From Acidovorax temperans (lineage in GTDB: Bacteria; Pseudomonadota; Gammaproteobacteria; Burkholderiales; Burkholderiaceae_C), in NCBI RefSeq assembly GCF_006716905.1, contig NZ_VFPV01000002.1:558001-622000 (forward strand): a stretch of DNA of 64,000 nucleotides. The letters run 5' to 3'. Within the stretch, counting starts at the first letter, position 1. Each line of letters opens with the position of its first letter. Below are positions 26,695-35,800 of the stretch, piece after piece. The notes beneath the pieces were generated by a model. The model saw only the letters and a program-made list of their open reading frames with translations, was not told where the DNA came from and searched no databases. A program made the position numbers and the translations under genes.

Positions 26695-26737
26695 CTCATA
26701 ACCCAGGTCGGAGGTTCAAATCCTTCTCGCGCAACCA
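26695..26737 (+). tRNA. 3' half of a tRNA (CAT anticodon), attachment-site scar
   Basis: From the anticodon loop CTCATAA the sequence runs through a T-arm (GGAGG TTCAAAT CCTTC), an acceptor strand TCGCGCA, discriminator A and CCA. The matching 5' acceptor (TGCGCGA), D-arm and 5' anticodon stem are absent upstream, so this is not a working tRNA. It most resembles initiator tRNA-Met. A 3'-half that begins in the anticodon loop is the usual duplicate left by integrases that target tRNA genes. Confidence 0.7.
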
Positions 26738-26763
26738 ACAAAATAGCGGTTCTCGCTAACAGT

Positions 26764-26791
26764 AAACGCCCACTTTTCAGTGGGCGTTTTT
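26764..26791. terminator. Rho-independent terminator (bidirectional)
   Basis: Perfect 10-bp stem AAACGCCCAC/GTGGGCGTTT with a 6-base loop TTTTCA and flanking A and T runs. It follows the tRNA 3'-half by 27 bases, as terminators follow tRNA genes. Confidence 0.85.
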
Positions 26792-26794
26792 GTT

Positions 26795-26834
26795 TGTGCC
26801 CAAGTTGTGCCCACTCTGTGCCCGCGTTGTGCCC
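26795..26834 (+). repeat. Four TGTGCCC repeats at exact 11-bp spacing
   Basis: TGTGCCC starts at 26795, 26806, 26817 and 26828, one helical turn apart, right beside the tRNA scar and terminator. Such phased repeats next to an att core are typical of integrase arm or excisionase binding sites. The function is inferred. From 26835 to 27242 I see no supported gene. Confidence 0.55.
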
Positions 26835-27242
26835 ACGCGGATTCAGCCGATCACTATTGCGACCATTGGGTAGATTTGGCACGTTTTACTTTAGTGACTT
26901 ACTCTTCAAGGTTGGTTGCTGTCAGCTAATTCTGTAAATCTGACGTCCGCTGCGCCTCAAAGTGAATCGCCTTGGGGCGATTCAAAAGAGTTTCCGGACT
27001 TTGTGTACGACCGAGCTAGCTGCTGCTCGATCAAGCTGTTTTGGCGGCGCAGTCACTCAGCGAAACAGACAGGTCAGCAGCAGATGGGCTTGCGATGGCC
27101 GATCAGCAAACGGCCGTAGGAGAATGAAGGCCTGCTACGTTGTCTACGTAGCCTGGCAGCGCTGGAACTTCTCGACGCGCTCCCGTAATATCTTCCCCAT
27201 GAACATCCGTCACCTCTCCAAACTGCGTGAGGCACAAACCAG

Positions 27243-27788
27243 ATGAAGACGCGTCCTCTCATCGCACTGGACGCAGACGGCGTCCTGCTGGACTACAGTC
27301 TGGCCTATGCGCACCTCTGGGAACGTGCTTTTGGGTATTTCCCGAAGGAGTTGGACAAGAATGCATATTGGCCCTTGGACCGCTGGGAAGTCGAGGCGCT
27401 GGATGGTGAGAGGCTCTCAATTTTCAAGGATTGCATGGATGAGCAGTTCTGGTCCACGATTCCTGCCGTTGAGCATGCAGTGCAAGCCTGCCACCGATTG
27501 CACGATGCTGGATTCAACCTCGTGTGTGTCACAGCGCTGCGCCCGCAGTTCCAGAACGCACGTTTACAGAATCTGCGGGATGCTGGATTCCCCATCGAAC
27601 GGGTGATTGCAACAGGACGCTCCACAGGGGATCGCAGTCCCAAAGCTGCTGCTATAGAGCAGTTGGGTGCTGCGGCTTTCGTGGACGACTATTTGCCGTA
27701 CTTCAAGGGCATCAAACCTAGCACTCACCTCGCTTTGATATGCCGTGGGTCAACTCGGCGTTGTTGCACAAATGCCGGTCGCAGCTGA
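27243..27788 (+). pseudogene. HAD-superfamily hydrolase, truncated by an IS
   Basis: The N-terminal 170 residues form a HAD-like phosphatase. They show the nucleophile motif ALDADGVLLDYS, motif II VCVTAL, the motif III-like lysine in DRSPKAAAIEQLG and motif IV AAFVDDYLPYF. The true protein would run on after THLALICRG, but an IS begins at 27757. The last 11 codons and the stop come from the IS. No continuation is found on the other side of the IS. The gene overlaps the end of a short upstream frame by ATGA. Confidence 0.75.
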
Positions 27789-28789
27789 TGTAGGCTCGGG
27801 AGATGAGAGAGACGAGCTGGGGTCGGGTTAAGTACCGCACAACGAACTGGAAGGCTTACAACGCAGCGTTGAAGGCGCGAGGTGAGCTGACCATTTGGCT
27901 CGATAGGGATATGCAGTGGCTAGCTCAGCCCACGGGCAAGCGTGGTCGTTGCCAAAAATTCTCAGATGCGGCCATTCAGTTTTGCCTGGCCATCAAGTGC
28001 TTGTTTGGCCAGCCCTTGCGCCAGACACTGGGCCTGGTTGAGTCGCTATTGGGTATGGCAGGCCTGGATTGGCCAGTGCCCGACTACAGCACGGTGTGTC
28101 GCAGGCAAAAGAGCTTGGATGTGCAGGTGCGCTACCGTGCAAGTGACAAAGGCTTGCACATGCTGGCCGACTCCACGGGCATCAAGTTCTTGGGCGAAGG
28201 TGAGTGGAAAACCAAAAAGCACGGCGCACAGCGGCGCCGCCAGTGGCGCAAGGTGCATCTGGGTATTGATGCCCAGACACTGCAGATTCGGGCCATCGCA
28301 GTAACAACCAATGAAGTGGGCGACTCGCCCATGGCAGCAGACCTGCTAGGTCAAATTCCAAGCAATGAAGAGATAGCTAGCTTTACCGGTGATGGGGCGT
28401 ACGACACGCAGGATGTACATAAGGCGTGCTACCTGCGGGGAGCCATTCCAATCATCCCGCCGCGCAAAGGAGCGAAGCTGCGCAAAGGGCTGGCATTTGC
28501 TCACCGCAATGAAGCGGTCAAGGCGTGTAGGCAGTTGGGGCGGGCTATCTGGAAACGCTGGAGCGGCTACCACCGAAGGTCACTGGTGGAGACCAAGATG
28601 AATTGCTTCAAGCGCCTGGGCGAGAAGGTCATGGCCAGGACGTTTGAGCGCCAGGTGACCGAGCTGCACATCCGAGCTTCAATCCTCAATCAATTTACCG
28701 CTCTGGGCACACCCCAGACGGTCGCTGCTGCGTAAATCTTTTTGGGATTGGGGATGCCTTGGCCTATAGCCGATTTATGCAACAAAGCC
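27757..28789 (+). mobile_element. IS5-family insertion sequence, 1033 bp
   Basis: Imperfect terminal repeats GGCGTTGTTGCACAAAT (left) and, reversed, GGCTTTGTTGCATAAAT (right) bound a single transposase gene. The ends resemble the IS903-type GGCTTTGTTGAATAAAT. Flanks (left GGTCAACTC, right CTTTTCAGG) do not match, so no target duplication is seen and a deletion next to the element is likely. Confidence 0.85.
27803..28735 (+). CDS. IS5-family (IS903-like) transposase
   Basis: 310-residue DDE transposase. It starts MRETSWGRVKYRTTNWKAYN; the N-terminal domain is KFSDAAIQFCLAIKCLFGQP and LRQTLGLVESLLGMAGLDWP. The catalytic Asp residues lie in MLADSTGIKFLGEGEW and FTGDGAYDTQDV. The last acidic residue is in YHRRSLVETKMNCFKRLGEK. 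The length and layout are those of intact IS903-group enzymes. Confidence 0.9.
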   Translation: MRETSWGRVKYRTTNWKAYNAALKARGELTIWLDRDMQWLAQPTGKRGRCQKFSDAAIQFCLAIKCLFGQPLRQTLGLVESLLGMAGLDWPVPDYSTVCRRQKSLDVQVRYRASDKGLHMLADSTGIKFLGEGEWKTKKHGAQRRRQWRKVHLGIDAQTLQIRAIAVTTNEVGDSPMAADLLGQIPSNEEIASFTGDGAYDTQDVHKACYLRGAIPIIPPRKGAKLRKGLAFAHRNEAVKACRQLGRAIWKRWSGYHRRSLVETKMNCFKRLGEKVMARTFERQVTELHIRASILNQFTALGTPQTVAAA

Positions 28790-28857
28790 CTTTTCAGGCT
28801 GTGCGCCCCAACATTACAAAACCAGATCGAATCTGGAACGCCTTTACTACGACGCGT

Positions 28858-30660
28858 TCAAGGGACTGCCTTACCGGCAACGCCATTGCTAGGCACCACA
28901 GATGGCTCAACAGCCATCAGGTGATTCGACACCCCATCTTTTGTTTCGCATCGCCAGGTGGCCCAGAGCTTGGAGCCAGCGGCATTGGCCCCACCAATAT
29001 CTAATTCGAGAGCAAGCCAGTTTCGGGCAGCCAAGACCCTCCGGTTCGACTGCGGAAAAATCAGCATCTCTGCACTGGTGTTTACATCCAAGTTTTGCGT
29101 GATCCTGCCCACGTTGTCCAAGACATGAAAGAACAGTCGCTCTGCCACAGATACCAGCGACGGATGAACCACAGCCGTTGATGTGAACTGCTGAATCTGG
29201 GCCCAGTTGTCTTGGGGGCTCACGTCTTTGCGGTAGGCGACTCCGTGGGCCGCCACATGCACGTCTCCTGAGACGATGGCCACTCTGAGTTGCTTGGCCT
29301 TTGCAGTCGCGAACAGCGTTTCGAGCAGGCGTAGACGTTCGCCCTCATGGTCGTCGTGCGTCCAGTGATCCTTCAGGTCATCTGCACTGCTATCCAGAAC
29401 ATGATCGGAGCCGAAGTTGTCCAGGAATGCTTCCGCAAGCGATAGCTTCGGGTGCACAACCGGGACGGACGACATAAACAGCAAGTGCTGGCAACCTTCG
29501 CCTGGGTGCTTGCGCCCGTTCTCTGGAATCTGCTTAAGCCAGGCCTTCATCGCAGTCCATGTGTCCGGTCCCAATACCTGCTCGTGCGAGCGTTCGGTTC
29601 GCAGGTCGGCTACCAGCAGCTGCACGGGCCCGATAGCGTGCGCGAAACTGAAACCGGGTTGGAGATCCAGTAGAGGCAACGCGAGGGCATCTCGTTTGAG
29701 TGCTTCCGTCCACGCAATTTTCTTGAAGAGCGGGTCATTCGCCCTGACTTGAACGTCATCCCTTGGCACAAGATCAGGGAGGCTGTCAGCCGCATGCTGC
29801 ATCTGGAATACCCAGAATGCTCGTCGTGCATGATGGAAGAGTCGTTGAAACAGTGGACTGTGCTGCATCTCGCAGCTGTAGGAACCCCAGCCATCGAAGA
29901 TGTCGTGGTCATCCCACATCATCACTGTGGGAGTCCGCGCCATAGCCTGCGCTGCATCAAGCGGCTTCGTCTCACCACCCCAAGTGCCTCGCTCTTTGGG
30001 TAGCCATCTGTCGGCGTACAGGTTGAGGTAGTAGTCCTCAATCCTCGCCTCCAGCTCGGGGTCAACGGGGAAAACCAACTGCTGCTCCCTGGAGAGGCCA
30101 ATCCACCCTTTGAGCTCTTTGACGTCTTCCCAGATTGAGTCAAAGTAGATCTGATCTCCTCCCATCAACAGCAAGTGGAAGCGCTGTAGATTCTTGTCGT
30201 GGGTCCTCGACTCATGCCAAAGCTGCTCTTTGTCGAGCATGTAGCCCGCAGGGCGCACCTGCTTGTCGTGGTTGCACAGCAGATCCGCCCAGACGGCGTT
30301 TTCACCCTTGATCAGCTTGCGGATGCTGCTGGGGTCCGAAAAGCCATTGCACGACACATAGGCCATGCGAGGTGCATAGTTTTGTCCTGGCACAGTGAAG
30401 TGCCATACCTCGTCTACGCCTCCAATCGTGTACTCAACCTTGCGCTCTTGATTCCCTTGATCCGTTGTCAGGTCGTAGCGCAGGTATTGGCGTCCTCCAT
30501 GTTTGAGCAACACCTTGCTCTTTGGCGCAGCCTTCCCATCGACGATGACTTTGGGTGCTTTGTCGCCCTCATCAATTCCGATGAGCGCACTGACTTTCCA
30601 CTTTCCTTGCGAGACTCCCCGAAACGAAAGTACGGGCCCAAGCAGAATTTTTGTTGCCAT
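28858..30660 (-). CDS. PhoD-like metallophosphoesterase without signal peptide
   Basis: A 600-residue member of the PhoD phosphodiesterase/phosphatase family. Metal-binding motifs are GGDQIYFD (167-174), WDDHDIFDGWG (249-259) and SGDVHVAAHG (464-473). Most PhoD enzymes are exported by Tat, but this one starts MATKILLGPVLSFRGVSQGK with no signal sequence or twin arginine, so it should act in the cytosol. It follows the DUF4062 gene by 36 bases and both follow the CBASS genes on the same strand. It could cleave a nucleotide signal or a phospho-ester on nucleic acid; that is inference. Confidence 0.82.
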   Translation of the reverse strand: MATKILLGPVLSFRGVSQGKWKVSALIGIDEGDKAPKVIVDGKAAPKSKVLLKHGGRQYLRYDLTTDQGNQERKVEYTIGGVDEVWHFTVPGQNYAPRMAYVSCNGFSDPSSIRKLIKGENAVWADLLCNHDKQVRPAGYMLDKEQLWHESRTHDKNLQRFHLLLMGGDQIYFDSIWEDVKELKGWIGLSREQQLVFPVDPELEARIEDYYLNLYADRWLPKERGTWGGETKPLDAAQAMARTPTVMMWDDHDIFDGWGSYSCEMQHSPLFQRLFHHARRAFWVFQMQHAADSLPDLVPRDDVQVRANDPLFKKIAWTEALKRDALALPLLDLQPGFSFAHAIGPVQLLVADLRTERSHEQVLGPDTWTAMKAWLKQIPENGRKHPGEGCQHLLFMSSVPVVHPKLSLAEAFLDNFGSDHVLDSSADDLKDHWTHDDHEGERLRLLETLFATAKAKQLRVAIVSGDVHVAAHGVAYRKDVSPQDNWAQIQQFTSTAVVHPSLVSVAERLFFHVLDNVGRITQNLDVNTSAEMLIFPQSNRRVLAARNWLALELDIGGANAAGSKLWATWRCETKDGVSNHLMAVEPSVVPSNGVAGKAVP

Positions 30661-31363
30661 TGAAGTGGTCCCTCCGTGGTTTTCGTTGAACTTCTTTCAA
30701 GCCTTCTGACGCTGCTCTTGAGCAATGGCTTTGACGATCCGCGCTCGTGCCTGCGCACGCTCGGCCAGATACTTGCCTTCGCCTGACTGTTCCAGCCAAT
30801 CCAGGAATCGCTGTACGGCGTGACGCGTCTGACTTGGATCCCGGCAGTTCGCCAAAAAGACGAACTGCATTTTCTGAATCTCGTCAGCCACATAGATACC
30901 AAAGGGGCTGCTCACCACGGTGGCATCTGGAAACCCCAACAAGTTGGTTGCCTGGGTCTCGGTCACAGACCGGTGACATGCGATGAGATGCACGGGACCT
31001 CCTACCTTCTGCAGCGCGTGGGCAGAAAGATGATCCTGAAGATGGGGCCTCCCGATGGGTTCTCTTGCTGCAGCGATAGTGAACGCGGCAGGGACCGCAT
31101 CGACTTTGATCAAAGTTGGTTTGTGGTCAATGGGCAGAACCGTGCCGACTGCGGTCGTTTGCGAGCCAGTCCGCTGCCCTAAGGCTTCACCGATAACCTG
31201 ACGCATGACCTCGCGCCGTCCGGCGAAGTCCAGCCTGTTCCATTCCAAGGCCGCGCCCAAATCAGAACGAAGCGTTCCAGTACCTTTGCCACCTTCGCGG
31301 GCCTGTGCGAGTACAGCGTCCACCAGTGCTTTGTGAACCGCTTTGACTAGGGTCTGTTGAGAA

Positions 31364-31750
31364 TTACCGAGAGTTGATAACCCCAGCTGCGAGATAGATC
31401 ATCGCTGCGAAGCTGCTATCCGTCTTGTCGCTGCGCATTGCGATACGTTTGAACTCCTTGAGCTTGCAAAAGAAGTTCTCGATCAAGTGGCGCCATTTGT
31501 AGACCTCCAGGTCAATCTCCAGTGGCGCTCTCCTGCGGGGCATCTGTGAGATCACCACCTGCGCCCCGCGCTTACCCAACTCCTGGATCAGCCAATTCAC
31601 ATCGAAGGCCTTGTCGGCAAGCAAGGCATCAAAGCGCACATCGGCAATCAGCTCTCTGACCCCTTTGGTGTCGTGGCGCTGCCCTGGCATCAAGACGAAC
31701 TTCACCAGATTGCCCAATGCATCCGTCAGCGCCAGTATCTTCGTGGTCAT
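31364..31750 (-). CDS. IS5/IS427-type transposase OrfB (copy 2)
   Basis: 128-residue C-terminal half of the transposase, identical in protein sequence to OrfB of copy 1 (MTTKILALTDALGNLVKFVL...). It contains LLADKAFDVNWLI and the C-terminal catalytic region. Probably made as a frameshift fusion with OrfA. Confidence 0.88.
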   Translation of the reverse strand: MTTKILALTDALGNLVKFVLMPGQRHDTKGVRELIADVRFDALLADKAFDVNWLIQELGKRGAQVVISQMPRRRAPLEIDLEVYKWRHLIENFFCKLKEFKRIAMRSDKTDSSFAAMIYLAAGVINSR

Positions 31751-31767
31751 GCCGCCCCTCGAGTGGC

Positions 31768-32118
31768 CTATGGCCTGGCCCGAAGTCCCCCTTTTGCCCC
31801 CTGGCCGTGCCGATGCACTTTCACAATCGTGGCATCCACCATCGCATATTCCATGTCCGGCTGCTCGCTCACTGCATCGAACAGACGTTGGAACACATCG
31901 GCCTTAACCCAGTCTCTAAAGCGTTTGAACACCGTGTTCCACTTGCCGAACTCTGGCGGCAGGTCTCGCCAGGGGCTGCCTGTGCGGGCAATCCACAGCA
32001 CTGCCTCAACGAAGCGGCGGTTGTCTGTGCCGCTGCGCCCCGGATCACTTGGCTTGCCAAGGCAGTGCGGCTCCATCTTGGCCCATTGTGCGTCTGTCAG
32101 TACCCATCGAATGCTCAT
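31768..32118 (-). CDS. IS5/IS427-type transposase OrfA (copy 2)
   Basis: 116-residue N-terminal half, MSIRWVLTDAQWAKMEPHCL..., with the first catalytic Asp in MVDATIVKVHRHGQG and the same A4G5 tract near its end as copy 1. Confidence 0.88.
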   Translation of the reverse strand: MSIRWVLTDAQWAKMEPHCLGKPSDPGRSGTDNRRFVEAVLWIARTGSPWRDLPPEFGKWNTVFKRFRDWVKADVFQRLFDAVSEQPDMEYAMVDATIVKVHRHGQGAKGGLRARP

Positions 32119-32792
32119 GCGCCTATTGCATCACATCCATTCACGCATCTCAGAATGATTCTCAACAGACCCTAGTGCCGGGACTTCCCGAGGAACTACC
32201 CCGCCCCGAAACGGTGACTCGCTGTCTTTGAACAACTTGAAGCGATCATTCCGATCAGTCTGAGCCACATCGCTCGTCGCTGCGCATGTGGGCAGTTCAA
32301 TTAGCCGAACCTTGCTTCTTGAGGTATTCAGGCCCTCGATGTACTCCGCGTGGCAAATGCCGATGTCACCAGCCTCTTTTGCCCACCCGGCGTGACCGTT
32401 GAAAAGAACGATCAGCACGTCGCAATCGCGAACCTGTTTCAGGCAGGCATCCCAGCTGTTCTCCATGTGGTCAAGAGCTTCCGCGTCTTCATTGATCCAG
32501 ACTTCGAAAGCCTTTGCGCCAAAGAGCTTTTCCGCCTCAATGCTCTTCTTGAGTTCACGCCGTACGTCAGTGAGTGGCGTTCCTCCGGGTCCAGGAAAAA
32601 GATCCACGCATCGGCTGGAGATCATTACGCGAAGTTTTCGACTTGTCGCCATGGAGTAGTACGGATTTCCCTTGAAGAGATGCGCAGCTAGCGATGAGCC
32701 AATGCGTTGAAGGATACTGCCATCTCAACGCGAGTTCATCAAGAAGAACATGGCACGGACACGATCATCCGAGCCTTGACCCCCTACGCACA

Positions 32793-34307
32793 TCAGATGG
32801 GCAGCGTCAAAGACTGTCGATAACCCCCGCCGTTCGCGCCTTCGAAGTCGTATTCGTACAGCGTGGTCTTGCCGAGACCAGGCTGCCGCTGTCCCAGGAA
32901 AAACGTGAAAGCATTGGGCGCCGCGATGAAGAGATGCAACGGAGTGCTGCTTATGTGCCGCTGCTGGTTGATCTGCAGTGCCAGCTCCTCCGCTAGATCG
33001 AACGCATGCTGGCCGCAAATGACGGATTTCGCACCGGCGCCGCATGTAGGGCGCGCGATCAGCAACGAACCCACTTGGGGCAGCGACGCTGCGACGTGTG
33101 CCTTCACGGCCAGGACCACGTCGTGAGTGAGGCACACGGCGACAGCCATGTCTCCGTTGGATTCGATCAAGGGCTCCACATCAAACTGCCATCCTGGCCA
33201 AGACGGATCGCGCGGCATGTCGTTCGAGTGCCAGACATTTCGATGAATGGTTCTTTGCTCGATCTCGACGTTGCGACCGGACTTGATGTTCAGCACCGAT
33301 CCTGCAGCGAAGGCCAGCGTGATATGCGCGTCAAGAATCAGTCGGAGATGTTGGTTGCCAGTGGCCGCAGTCTGCAGAAACCCTTTGAGCTTGGGATAGA
33401 GCGTTTTTGTCCAGTCGGCTTGGTCACGGATGGCTCGCTCATCAAAGTGCGGGATGAGATCAAGCACTACCGTGCAACGATCCTCCAGCCGATCGAAGGG
33501 GTGCTCGAACGATTTCACGCCGAACACCACATGGGCTCGACCGTCACCATCCAACAACCCCTCACGCTTGCAGGCTTCGCGAAACGTTTGCCGGTTGAAG
33601 TCCAGTCTGCCTTGCGCAAGCCACTGAAATGCGATGTCGTCGTACACAAAGCTGCTCTCGCTTATGGGGATGCGGCGCAAACCACGGTTCTCAAACAGCA
33701 GGTCCAGGTTGTCCCGATGATCCTCAAGTGACGTGGAATCCGTGTCCAGCGACAGCGTCCGCGCCAACAGCATGAGTTCCTGATCGTCAATGCCCAGGTG
33801 TTCACGCCAGAGCTTTCTGACCTTGCCGGCCGTAGAGCGGTCCGTTGATCCGTCGAACAAGTCCTTCAAGCGCAGCGTCTTCGACTTCTGATTGATGTAG
33901 CCGCGCAGCGGGTCAGACTGAGCGATGCGCCAGTTGGTGAGCAGCTTGAACCGAGCACCGATTCCGTCGGGTGCATGCGCCACCTGCGCGGCACGGGCAC
34001 GCTGCAGCAGCGAGAACTTGTTGGCGTTGATCCATTCCGGCTCTACCAAGTCAGCATGGCCGAAGTCGTTGACTGAGACGTGCCACTTGCACTGGATGTG
34101 TTCCCGCAAGATCGGCTGCCCCTCATGGTCGCTTGGCGCGCGGTCGGCGGAGTAGGCCACCCACACATCGTCAAAACCCTTGGGGCCCGACTCGAATCCC
34201 ACCTGCTCAACCGGGCTCTTCGGGTCCAGCAGGCAAGCGGCCTTGCGCCAGAAGATTCTGGCCTGAAAGGCATCTCCGTCTCTGCGGACAGCAACAGCTT
34301 GGGTCAT
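32793..34307 (-). CDS. cap4: CBASS effector: N-terminal nuclease fused to SAVED domain (Cap4-like)
   Basis: Cyclic-oligonucleotide-activated effector, 504 residues. The N-terminus has a PD-(D/E)xK-like nuclease core: FQARIFWRKAACLLD, FESGPKGFDDVWVAY (acidic residues about 39-47) and the QxK motif in HIQCKWHV (72-74). The C-terminal 200 residues look like the SAVED sensor: LDAHITLAFAAGSVLNIKSG, HDVVLAVKAHVAASLP, GQHAFDLAEELALQIN and LHLFIAAPNAFTFFLGQR. In known Cap4 proteins ligand binding to SAVED triggers DNA cleavage. It follows the TRIP13 gene by 40 bases with an AAGGA ribosome site. Confidence 0.88.
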   Translation of the reverse strand: MTQAVAVRRDGDAFQARIFWRKAACLLDPKSPVEQVGFESGPKGFDDVWVAYSADRAPSDHEGQPILREHIQCKWHVSVNDFGHADLVEPEWINANKFSLLQRARAAQVAHAPDGIGARFKLLTNWRIAQSDPLRGYINQKSKTLRLKDLFDGSTDRSTAGKVRKLWREHLGIDDQELMLLARTLSLDTDSTSLEDHRDNLDLLFENRGLRRIPISESSFVYDDIAFQWLAQGRLDFNRQTFREACKREGLLDGDGRAHVVFGVKSFEHPFDRLEDRCTVVLDLIPHFDERAIRDQADWTKTLYPKLKGFLQTAATGNQHLRLILDAHITLAFAAGSVLNIKSGRNVEIEQRTIHRNVWHSNDMPRDPSWPGWQFDVEPLIESNGDMAVAVCLTHDVVLAVKAHVAASLPQVGSLLIARPTCGAGAKSVICGQHAFDLAEELALQINQQRHISSTPLHLFIAAPNAFTFFLGQRQPGLGKTTLYEYDFEGANGGGYRQSLTLPI

Positions 34308-34347
34308 GTTGATCCTTTGTCAGTTCGGATGGGGCCGTGTCCCAGAT

Positions 34348-35280
34348 TCACGAATCGCGAAACGGCGGCGTCGGCAAGATCGACCGGGCCAGTTCAATGG
34401 CGCGCGATGGCTTGATGGGTCCGTCCGGGTAGGCGTCCAGCACGATGGCCGGCAGCAACCGTTGCGTGATGTCTGAATACGTGAATCCGTAGGCGCGCCT
34501 GGGCTGCTCGCCCGTTGCCACGACCAGCGCCTGCAGATCAGTCTCGCAGAATCCGGCACTTCTCAAGCGGCGCGAAAGCACTTCAAGCCGTTGCTCGGCG
34601 CTGGGTCGCTCAAACACCAGGATGTCCGCTGCACGGCGACGCACGGCCGGGTCCAGCGCATTCAATCGATTGGTGCACATCAGTACCACGGCAGGAAGCC
34701 CACCGTTCGCAAAGCGATCGATGCCGCGGATGAATGCATTCACGCCGGCCCGGTCCTCATGGTGCATCTGGTCGGATTCACGTGACTGTGCCAAGGCGTC
34801 GGCTTCATCGACCAGCAGGATGACGCCTCCGCGTGCGGCGCCCTTGGCCGACTTGAACTTGCTCGCCTCGTGGAACGCGTGCTCGAACGCGGAAGAAACC
34901 AGTTGGGTCATCTCGCCGACGCGGCCTTGACCGCGCGACGAAAGGCTCAACGGCAACAGCGTGATGTCGATGTCCTCCTGCCGCGCGACCTTGTCACCGA
35001 TGGTCTCTGCCAACTCCGTCTTGCCTGAGCCCACATCGCCCGAGAGAACGACCAGCGGCGGGCGGCGAATGACAGCATCGAGCAGAGCGCTGGCATCGGC
35101 ATGGTGCTTGTCCTGCCATTTCCGCAGCCCTGTCGGGTTGATCAGTACGCCCAGTACGTTCGCCAGGCGCTTGATCTTGTCATCCATGCCCACCAGGCGC
35201 GCGAGGCGGCCTTGGGCGTCGGGATCGGGCAATGTTGTCGGACGCTCAAACAAGCCTTGGAGGTTGGATTGCTGGCTCAT
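34348..35280 (-). CDS. cap6: TRIP13/Pch2-like AAA+ ATPase (Cap6)
   Basis: AAA+ remodelling ATPase that, in characterised type III CBASS, unfolds the HORMA protein and restrains signalling. The 310-residue protein has Walker A GDVGSGKTE (81-89), Walker B VILLVDEADAL (about 153-163), a sensor-1 region VVLMCTNRLNALDPAVRRRA with the arginine finger, and a C-terminal lid (GFTYSDITQRLLPAIVLDAY). The ATG at 35280 overlaps the HORMA stop by one base. The frame is open further upstream but that part is inside the HORMA gene. Confidence 0.9.
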   Translation of the reverse strand: MSQQSNLQGLFERPTTLPDPDAQGRLARLVGMDDKIKRLANVLGVLINPTGLRKWQDKHHADASALLDAVIRRPPLVVLSGDVGSGKTELAETIGDKVARQEDIDITLLPLSLSSRGQGRVGEMTQLVSSAFEHAFHEASKFKSAKGAARGGVILLVDEADALAQSRESDQMHHEDRAGVNAFIRGIDRFANGGLPAVVLMCTNRLNALDPAVRRRAADILVFERPSAEQRLEVLSRRLRSAGFCETDLQALVVATGEQPRRAYGFTYSDITQRLLPAIVLDAYPDGPIKPSRAIELARSILPTPPFRDS

Positions 35281-35795
35281 CAATAGCTCCTCACGCTGGC
35301 GCGGCCGAGCGACCGGCCGCCAGATGCATAGGTCTTGTCGTCGGCAAAGTAGCCGTTGCTGACCGCAGACTGCGACCCGCTCACGCGCTGCAACGGCAGC
35401 TGGCCCTTGACCGCCGCACGTTGATCCGCGGTCAAGGCGTCCCATGCCGCGCTGTACGTCAAATAGCTGTGAAACTTCGCGCCACTGATGTCTTTGCCAG
35501 GCGGTACACGTCCGGGATCGTCGTCACCGCCGCTGTTTGCCAGTTCACTTGCCGTGTACCGCAAAGTCGGTTCGATCCAGAGGTCGTTGCGCTGAAAGCC
35601 GTAGGTAACGGTGCCCAGGTAACCCTGGCGCAGCAGTTCGGTGACCTCGCATTCAAACTCATTGATGCGTTCGTCGGTGATATGCCCATACAAACGCTGC
35701 AAACGCTTGAGGTCCGCCGCCACCTTGGCGGCGAGGTGGCGCGCATGGGTCAGTGTGAAGGTCTTGGTTTCAGTCGCGGTGAAGCTGTAGCTCAT
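35280..35795 (-). CDS. cap7: Bacterial HORMA-domain protein (Cap7)
   Basis: 171-residue HORMA-family partner. In known systems it recognises a peptide and then binds and activates the CD-NTase. It starts MSYSFTATETKTFTLTHARH, then LAAKVAADLKRLQRLYGHIT and VTELLRQGYLGTVTYGFQRN, the usual bacterial HORMA opening. The C-terminal part (KTYASGGRSLGRASVRSY) would form the mobile safety-belt segment. The ATG at 35795 lies five bases after the CD-NTase stop; a TTG at 35804 is less likely. Only one HORMA gene is present. The target peptide is not evident. Confidence 0.88.
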   Translation of the reverse strand: MSYSFTATETKTFTLTHARHLAAKVAADLKRLQRLYGHITDERINEFECEVTELLRQGYLGTVTYGFQRNDLWIEPTLRYTASELANSGGDDDPGRVPPGKDISGAKFHSYLTYSAAWDALTADQRAAVKGQLPLQRVSGSQSAVSNGYFADDKTYASGGRSLGRASVRSY

Positions 35796-35800
35796 GATGT

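Larger units (their letters stand above)
31350..32172 (-). mobile_element. IS5-family (IS427-like) insertion sequence, copy 2, 823 bp
   Basis: Same length and terminal repeats as the copy at 19188-20010, in opposite orientation, flanked by TA at 31348-31349 and 32173-32174. OrfA lies at 32118-31768 and OrfB at 31750-31364. OrfB is identical in protein sequence to copy 1. OrfA differs at two residues (TDAQ for TDEQ, EPHC for EPQC). Confidence 0.94.
30697..32652 (-). pseudogene. DUF4062-domain protein gene, split by IS copy 2
   Basis: The 5' part (32652-32175) encodes MATSRKLRVMISSRCVDLFP and the DUF4062 core, including FEVWINEDAEALDHMENSWD and VLIVLFNGHAGWAKEAGDIG. The 3' part (31349-30697) continues KAVHKALVDAVLAQAREG and ends ARIVKAIAQEQRQKA. 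Removing the 823-bp IS plus one TA joins them in frame (...VPAL|VKAV...) into a 376-residue protein. DUF4062 has a TIR/Rossmann-like look and occurs in defence and NACHT proteins. The C-terminal 200 residues are unassigned. As it stands the protein stops inside the IS. Confidence 0.8.

Noticed and set aside
26631..26882. 83-codon minus-strand frame containing REGFEPPTWVMSR
   Set aside because: This is the well-known false frame that arises over tRNA 3' ends and their terminators. Its first 35 codons (GTEWAQLGHKQ) might be an integrase tail, but the case is too weak to call.
19188..32172. Composite transposon formed by the two IS copies
   Set aside because: Each copy has its own TA on both sides and copy 2 clearly sits inside a single gene, so the copies inserted independently.
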